Shown here: positions 59,691 to 64,000 of the stretch, in pieces | Layout: every line of letters begins with the position of its first letter | Numbering within the stretch: the stretch's first letter is position 1 | DNA from: Larix kaempferi | Taxonomy: Eukaryota > Streptophyta > Pinopsida > Pinales > Pinaceae | Assembly: GCA_027924585.1 (NCBI GenBank) | Contig: BSBM01000260.1 | Span: forward strand, 14,831,001 to 14,895,000 | Direction of reading: 5' to 3' | Length of the DNA: 64,000 nt | Notes under the pieces: generated by a model | What the model was told of the DNA's origin: nothing | Databases searched by the model: none | What the model saw: the letters and a program-made list of their open reading frames with translations, nothing else | Translations under genes and position numbers: made by a program

Positions 59691-62600
59691 TGTCACATAC
59701 CCAAAAATATGAATGTTTTATGTTGTGAGAAAAACATTATGTTATAAGTTATTGTAAATTTTTTTATGATTATTGACCAAGTGGGGTCAAGGATGAATGT
59801 AATTAAATACTCCAATATTTTTATTATGAATAAATAAAAGAGGATACAAATATCCAAAGGAGACTGTTAAAGAGTGTTCACTGACCCACTAGGAGGAATG
59901 AACTGGGGTAGAGAGCAAATTGACAACTGACAGCATCTTCATTCACTTCTAGCTGTTGCAGGTGGCAACTTCCCTATATTTTATGGTCATGTTCCCCAAG
60001 AAAGTGGAACAGAGCAGGTGGCTCAATAATTATGAAACTGACCAAAAGACCTAGGCACTCTTTTAATCCCATCGAATTGAGCAGGTGGCTCACTATGTTT
60101 TTCCTTGTGACAATTCTGAGAACAGAAAGTGAGAATGCACAACAGATTCGATGAGGGGAAGGCTAGGAAGTGAATGATAGACTAAGACTTCATATTTAAC
60201 TAGTACTGCTGAGTGCAAAGTTCATACTGATGAATGCAAAAGTTACGATATTGAGCACAAAAAACTATTACTGCTAAGTTGCAGAAGGATAAGCTCTTGC
60301 CTCCACATCTTCGTCCTGGTGGTTCAGTGAACATGCTCGGGGGTCCTAAGGCAAGAAACATTGGCTTCTTTCAGGAAAAGTTTGGGTGGAACGGGTTCCT
60401 TTGGGTGTTTTCCCCCCTCTACAGTTATCAGGTTCTTCATTGTTTTAGTTATTTAATTATGGACTGCTACCTATCTCTGAAAATTGCATGTTACTTAACT
60501 ATTAGATTAGAAATACTGAACTAATACTTTACTTCTGTATAAATGTTTGAATGATTGGATCTGAGAATTTAACCGAATGAATAAATTTCTTTCTGTATTT
60601 TTCCACCCTCCGAAGAGATACTCTAGTACAGAAAGATTGTTTAAGTAAGTAGATTCAAATGATCACAATTGATAGATTGAATGATGCTTTTAATATCTAT
60701 ATTTCACTGTGGATCTTCTATTTTTTTTACAAAAGAATATAGACATAATTATATACTGAAATAACACTCAGAAAATTTAAGAATATAGTTTATCTCTTTT
60801 AAAGTTCGTATGATTTCAGAATAGTACTTAGTTTAAGTAGTAAGATTTCATACATGCTGATAAAATAGTTTATGTCATTAATAGACATCATATAAACATT
60901 ACATCTATTATAAAGTCAACATTATGTACATGAAATCACAATTTGGTCCAGAGTTCAAGCCTCTTAGTGCTCACTCTGTTATTTATATAAAAATATCATA
61001 AACAAATCAACTACTTATCAGTATCTTAAAGGAAGGCATCTCGCCCTACAGTCGAAAGACTGAAACTCTTTTAAAATATACCTAAAAACATAAAAGCAGA
61101 TCAACTTAAAATACAAGTTACAAACTAAGTTTTCATCCTAACGCCCAATTTAAATGAAAGAGCTAACACAGTAAATATACAGTGATGGCGTAACCAAGAA
61201 GAAAACAAGTATAAAGAACAGCTTTCACAATTTAAGGTTATCCCTTAAAAATACTTTAGCCTCTCACTTAAATCATTTCTGAAAATACTACGAGTTTGGG
61301 GCTATGCCCAGTTGATCATTGGTAAGCAAAACATTCTATCTAGTTGTAAACAATTATAAAAACGTTAATATAAACCAAAATATTACATAAGGAACACTCT
61401 GGAATTTACATAAGAATGTAATCAATTTCTTTATCCATATAATCAAAATAATATACAGTCGACAGACTCTATGGAATGGAGCCCGACGCCACCAAAGCGT
61501 GCATAAAAATGAAAAAGATAAGTATTAAAAGATTAATACCAAGTCCAGGGTTCGAGTCTCATGAGAGCTCACCCTTGTTCTACTTTTTTTTTAAATATAC
61601 GAACGGGCAGGGTTTAGGGTTAAACCTTGTATCATCCCAAAAATTTAATTATCATTTCAACAAACGATAACACAGGTATGCACAAAAAAATAACATTTAT
61701 ATAACAACTTACGAAACTCAAATCCAACCCAGTTAGGGTTTGGTGCAGGGTTAAATCCCTGTTGTATTTAAATATACTACCATCACCGAGCTAAGAATTA
61801 ATGCAAAATACGATTTCAAGGTTTTCCCAAATGACAAAGGCGAACCCTGTACTTATTACATCATTAAAAAATTGATTTAAACTTGTATCGACCGAACTAC
61901 AGAATTCCATCATAGGGTTTATGCCAACATAAATTATACAAGCACGCAGTTGCCATCATAAATGAGAAAAGAGTTACATTAACACAGAGTCCATTTGTAA
62001 CAGTAACGGAAAAGAAAACCAAACATTATCAAAACACTAAAACGCTGTATCTTTTATATTATTTAAACAGAGGTCGAAACCCCACAGTAAAACGTTACAA
62101 GTTTGTAAATATCTATTCAAATTCCTGAGGCATAACTGTAAATACAAACGAGTTCAAACACTGTCTATTCAACTAAATATATGTTGACCAAGGAACCGGC
62201 GAGCAGGACCCAAGGCTTACCATGGCTATTTCAACCACCGGAGTTGCTTTTCTATCCATGATATCGTAGCCATGAGTACCAAACAAGAACCGAGAACAAC
62301 TGGAAAGCCCTTCCTGCCATTAAAATGCAAATTGGTCATAAAATGATATAAAATAATTTATAAACAAAGATCTTAAAGGAAAACATCAATGATAAACCCT
62401 TACCTCTATAAATGATACCAAGGCAAGGTAGAGAACGTAGAAACCCTACGACGTAGCCAAACGCTCGACTCTCCAACGCTCAAGCAAACAAACGATAATA
62501 ATACAAAACTCAGCGAAGACTTAGGGTTTTGTTCCCTACGTGTTTCTCCCACCAACTTCACGTGATAGCATTTAATATGTTGTTTGTCAACCACTAACAT

Positions 62601-63482
62601 TTCAATTTTATACCTCTGCCCATATTTTGGGTCCCCTCTCTCTTTATCAACGAGTTCATAATTTTTATGTGCACCATGTTTCAAGGTTCCATTGTTTTGA
62701 TATTGTATCCACTTCCATATAGTTTGAATTTCGACTTTGCATAAGCGCCCAAACCCCTTGATCATTGAATTAGTTTACAAACACACTTTAATGCCAATAC
62801 CTAGTGTAAAGACCCTTAGAGTTTAAACATAGCACTCATAAGTTGAGTTAGGGTCTTAATAAGTCCCTTGTACACTTTATATAGTTAGCTCATAATTTAG
62901 CTAATAAAAGCCATAATGATAATAACCAAAGCTTGTGGAGACACCAACCTGTAACTTGAGCAAGTAAGTCATTGTGCATTAGATTCATAAGCTAAGTAAG
63001 CCCCAAGGCTGCTTCAGGAACCACTTGCCAATATAAGAAAATAATCAGAACAAGATACCAAATCATCACATAATGAAATAGGAACGATAATTGTAAATAT
63101 CAACATCGACGTAATTAATATGTCATTATGTTATCTATTGAATTAAGTATTTTCATAATCATTTAAAGATGGTTATGACACGTTAAATGAATTATGACAT
63201 ATGTAAACAATAAGTGTCGAAAATACAAAAATATAGACATACAGATAATTATTATACATTAACATGTCTTGGCGAAACATGAAACATACGTAATTATTGC
63301 AGCTTGAATTAACATAAGTCTGTCCATCTATAGATGAGTACCGTCATATGTATTTATAGACGGCACCTTTTCATTAATATTAATGAGAGCTAAACGCTCT
63401 CAATATATATTCCACACAGTAATTGTAGCTTTTACACTATACAGACAAAATTTATATTTTTGTGAAATTTGGAGATGTTACA
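59691..63482 (+). repeat. Tekay-like LTR (3792 bp), 3' LTR of one copy and 5' LTR of the next
   Basis: It starts TGTCACATACCC and ends GGAGATGTTACA; the ends are imperfect inverted repeats. A purine tract precedes it and an initiator-Met primer site follows, so it served both copies. Long LTRs are typical of this clade. Short ORFs within it (for example 60279-60524, or 62406-62765 on the minus strand, 119 codons) have no recognised domain. Two similar segments at 60945-60985 and 61543-61587 carry a tRNA-B-box-like core. Confidence 0.88.
60945..61587 (+). repeat. Two related segments with B-box-like cores
   Basis: ggtccagagttcaagcctct at 60945 and agtccagggttcgagtctca at 61542 are followed by similar tails (gctcactctgttattt and gctcacccttgttctact). 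The cores gttcaagcc and gttcgagtc resemble the RNA polymerase III B box GTTCRANYC, which also occurs in tRNA-derived SINEs. No convincing A box was found, so this is a suggestion only. Confidence 0.35.
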
Positions 63483-63484
63483 TG

Positions 63485-63497
63485 TGGTATCAGAGCA
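63485..63497 (+). other. Primer binding site of the second Tekay-like copy
   Basis: tggtatcagagca lies two bases after the LTR end and is identical to the primer site of the chromovirus at 24341. It is complementary to initiator Met tRNA. Confidence 0.95.
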
Positions 63498-63623
63498 CAC
63501 GTTCAAACTCTAGGCCTGAAAGTGGCTCAACTCATGCAATTGAATTCAAAACAGAAAATACAACTACTGATTTTTGTTTTAATTTGTTTGTTGTACAGTA
63601 CAATTTATATTTAGTTTGCAGGT

Positions 63624-64000
63624 ATGGAAGGACCAGAAGAATCAGCTGAAGATAGGTCCCAACATAATGATCGAAATAATAATGAACATGAACAAGTTAA
63701 TGAAGAAAATGTTTACGTGGAAATAAATGATAGTTCATCATAACTACTTAGAATAGTTAAAGATCTAAAAGCTTAAATGAAAACAGTAAAGGAAGAGAAT
63801 GAAAGGATTTTAAAAGCCTAAGAAGAACTAAATCAGATATTACTGGATAAATTTCATAATGACGAAAAAGATAAAGGAACATAAATTAATTCAGAATTTG
63901 GAACCATGTCCTCTCAACATAAAGGTAAGAAGCTAAAATTCTTTAATGATGAAACTAGCTCTTCTTCCGAAATTAATGTTAAATCACGCAGGAAGAAACA
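63624..64000 (+). pseudogene. Gag N-terminus of the second Tekay-like copy (runs off the window)
   Basis: The ATG at 63624, just after tttgcaggt, opens a frame reading MEGPEESAEDRSQHNDRNNN. It continues with four stops through LLRIVKDLKA, MKTVKEENERILKA and EELNQILLDKFHNDE to MSSQHKGKKLKFFNDETSSS at 63906. The last part matches the first copy at 55258 (MSYQHKGKKVKFFND) in the same frame. The Glu/Lys/Leu-rich middle looks like a coiled coil. The window ends in mid-gene. Confidence 0.85.

Larger units (their letters stand above)
55219..63482 (+). mobile_element. Tekay/Del-like chromovirus, 5' truncated, sharing its 3' LTR with a second copy
   Basis: Gag, protease, reverse transcriptase, RNase H, integrase and a chromodomain-like tail are followed by a purine tract and a 3.8 kb LTR. 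The zinc knuckle spacing, the tail ILDKREILLRNRTIGQVKVQ and the long LTR fit the Tekay/Del clade. The 5' LTR, primer site and first 95 or so gag codons are absent: homology to the second copy starts at about 55219 (63859 in the other). After the LTR a primer site and a new gag begin, so the structure is internal-LTR-internal. Confidence 0.9.

Noticed and set aside
61542-61587. Possible tRNA gene
   Set aside because: There is a B-box-like core but no A box, no cloverleaf and no acceptor stem that I could build.
62406-62765. Minus-strand ORF of 119 codons in the Tekay LTR
   Set aside because: No recognisable domain, and 3.8 kb of AT-rich LTR can contain such an ORF by chance. It would need conservation in other copies.
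1-64000. Host protein-coding genes
   Set aside because: Every ORF with recognisable motifs belongs to a retroelement. No exon series with host-type domains was seen apart from the mobile-domain-like genes, which are tied to the Tat-like elements.

Overview
The window looks like intergenic DNA from a plant with a large, repeat-rich nuclear genome. Almost every recognisable coding stretch belongs to a plant retroelement: L1-type LINEs whose ORF2 ends in an RNase H domain, Ty3/gypsy chromoviruses with an initiator-Met primer site, and Ty3/gypsy elements resembling the Tat lineage. I found no host gene, rRNA, tRNA or CRISPR array. The mix of old decayed copies and a few younger ones would suit a gymnosperm, but that is inference; the sequence alone does not fix the species.

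Layout. 1-3441: 3' part of an LTR element with little coding capacity, ending in a 1.7 kb LTR. 3442-8748: decayed LINE (LINE-1). 9531-10402: 3' fragment of another LINE. 10840-18430: a third LINE (LINE-2) with a minus-strand solo LTR (11978-13287) inside its ORF1; that LTR is of the same family as the one at 1740-3441. 18602-37590: Tat-like element A, with gag, pol, a second RNase H ORF and an antisense gene. Its gag is split by a complete, fairly young chromovirus (22572-30904, target duplication TCCAC). 40842-42600: minus-strand solo LTR of that same chromovirus family (target duplication CCAAT), next to a minus-strand LINE RNase H fragment. 44074-50916: nearly intact minus-strand LINE (LINE-D) with a target-site duplication. 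50917-55218: truncated Tat-like element B, with the same pol, second RNase H and antisense gene order as A. 55219-64000: a Tekay/Del-like chromovirus whose 3' LTR (59691-63482) also acts as the 5' LTR of a second copy running off the window.

The most interesting structure is shared by A and B. Downstream of the integrase, each carries a separate archaeal-type RNase H ORF. Beyond that lies a gene on the opposite strand encoding a plant-mobile-domain-like protein. In both copies this antisense gene has what looks like the same short AT-rich intron. Two copies this different from each other sharing the layout argues that it belongs to the element and is not a chance insertion.

The relative order of events can be read from the nesting. 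The Tat-like elements and LINE-1/LINE-2 are old and full of stops and frameshifts. The chromovirus at 22572 went into A later (its two LTRs differ at roughly 40 sites by eye, about 2 percent). LINE-D, with one stop in ORF1 and a few breaks at the end of ORF2, is also late.
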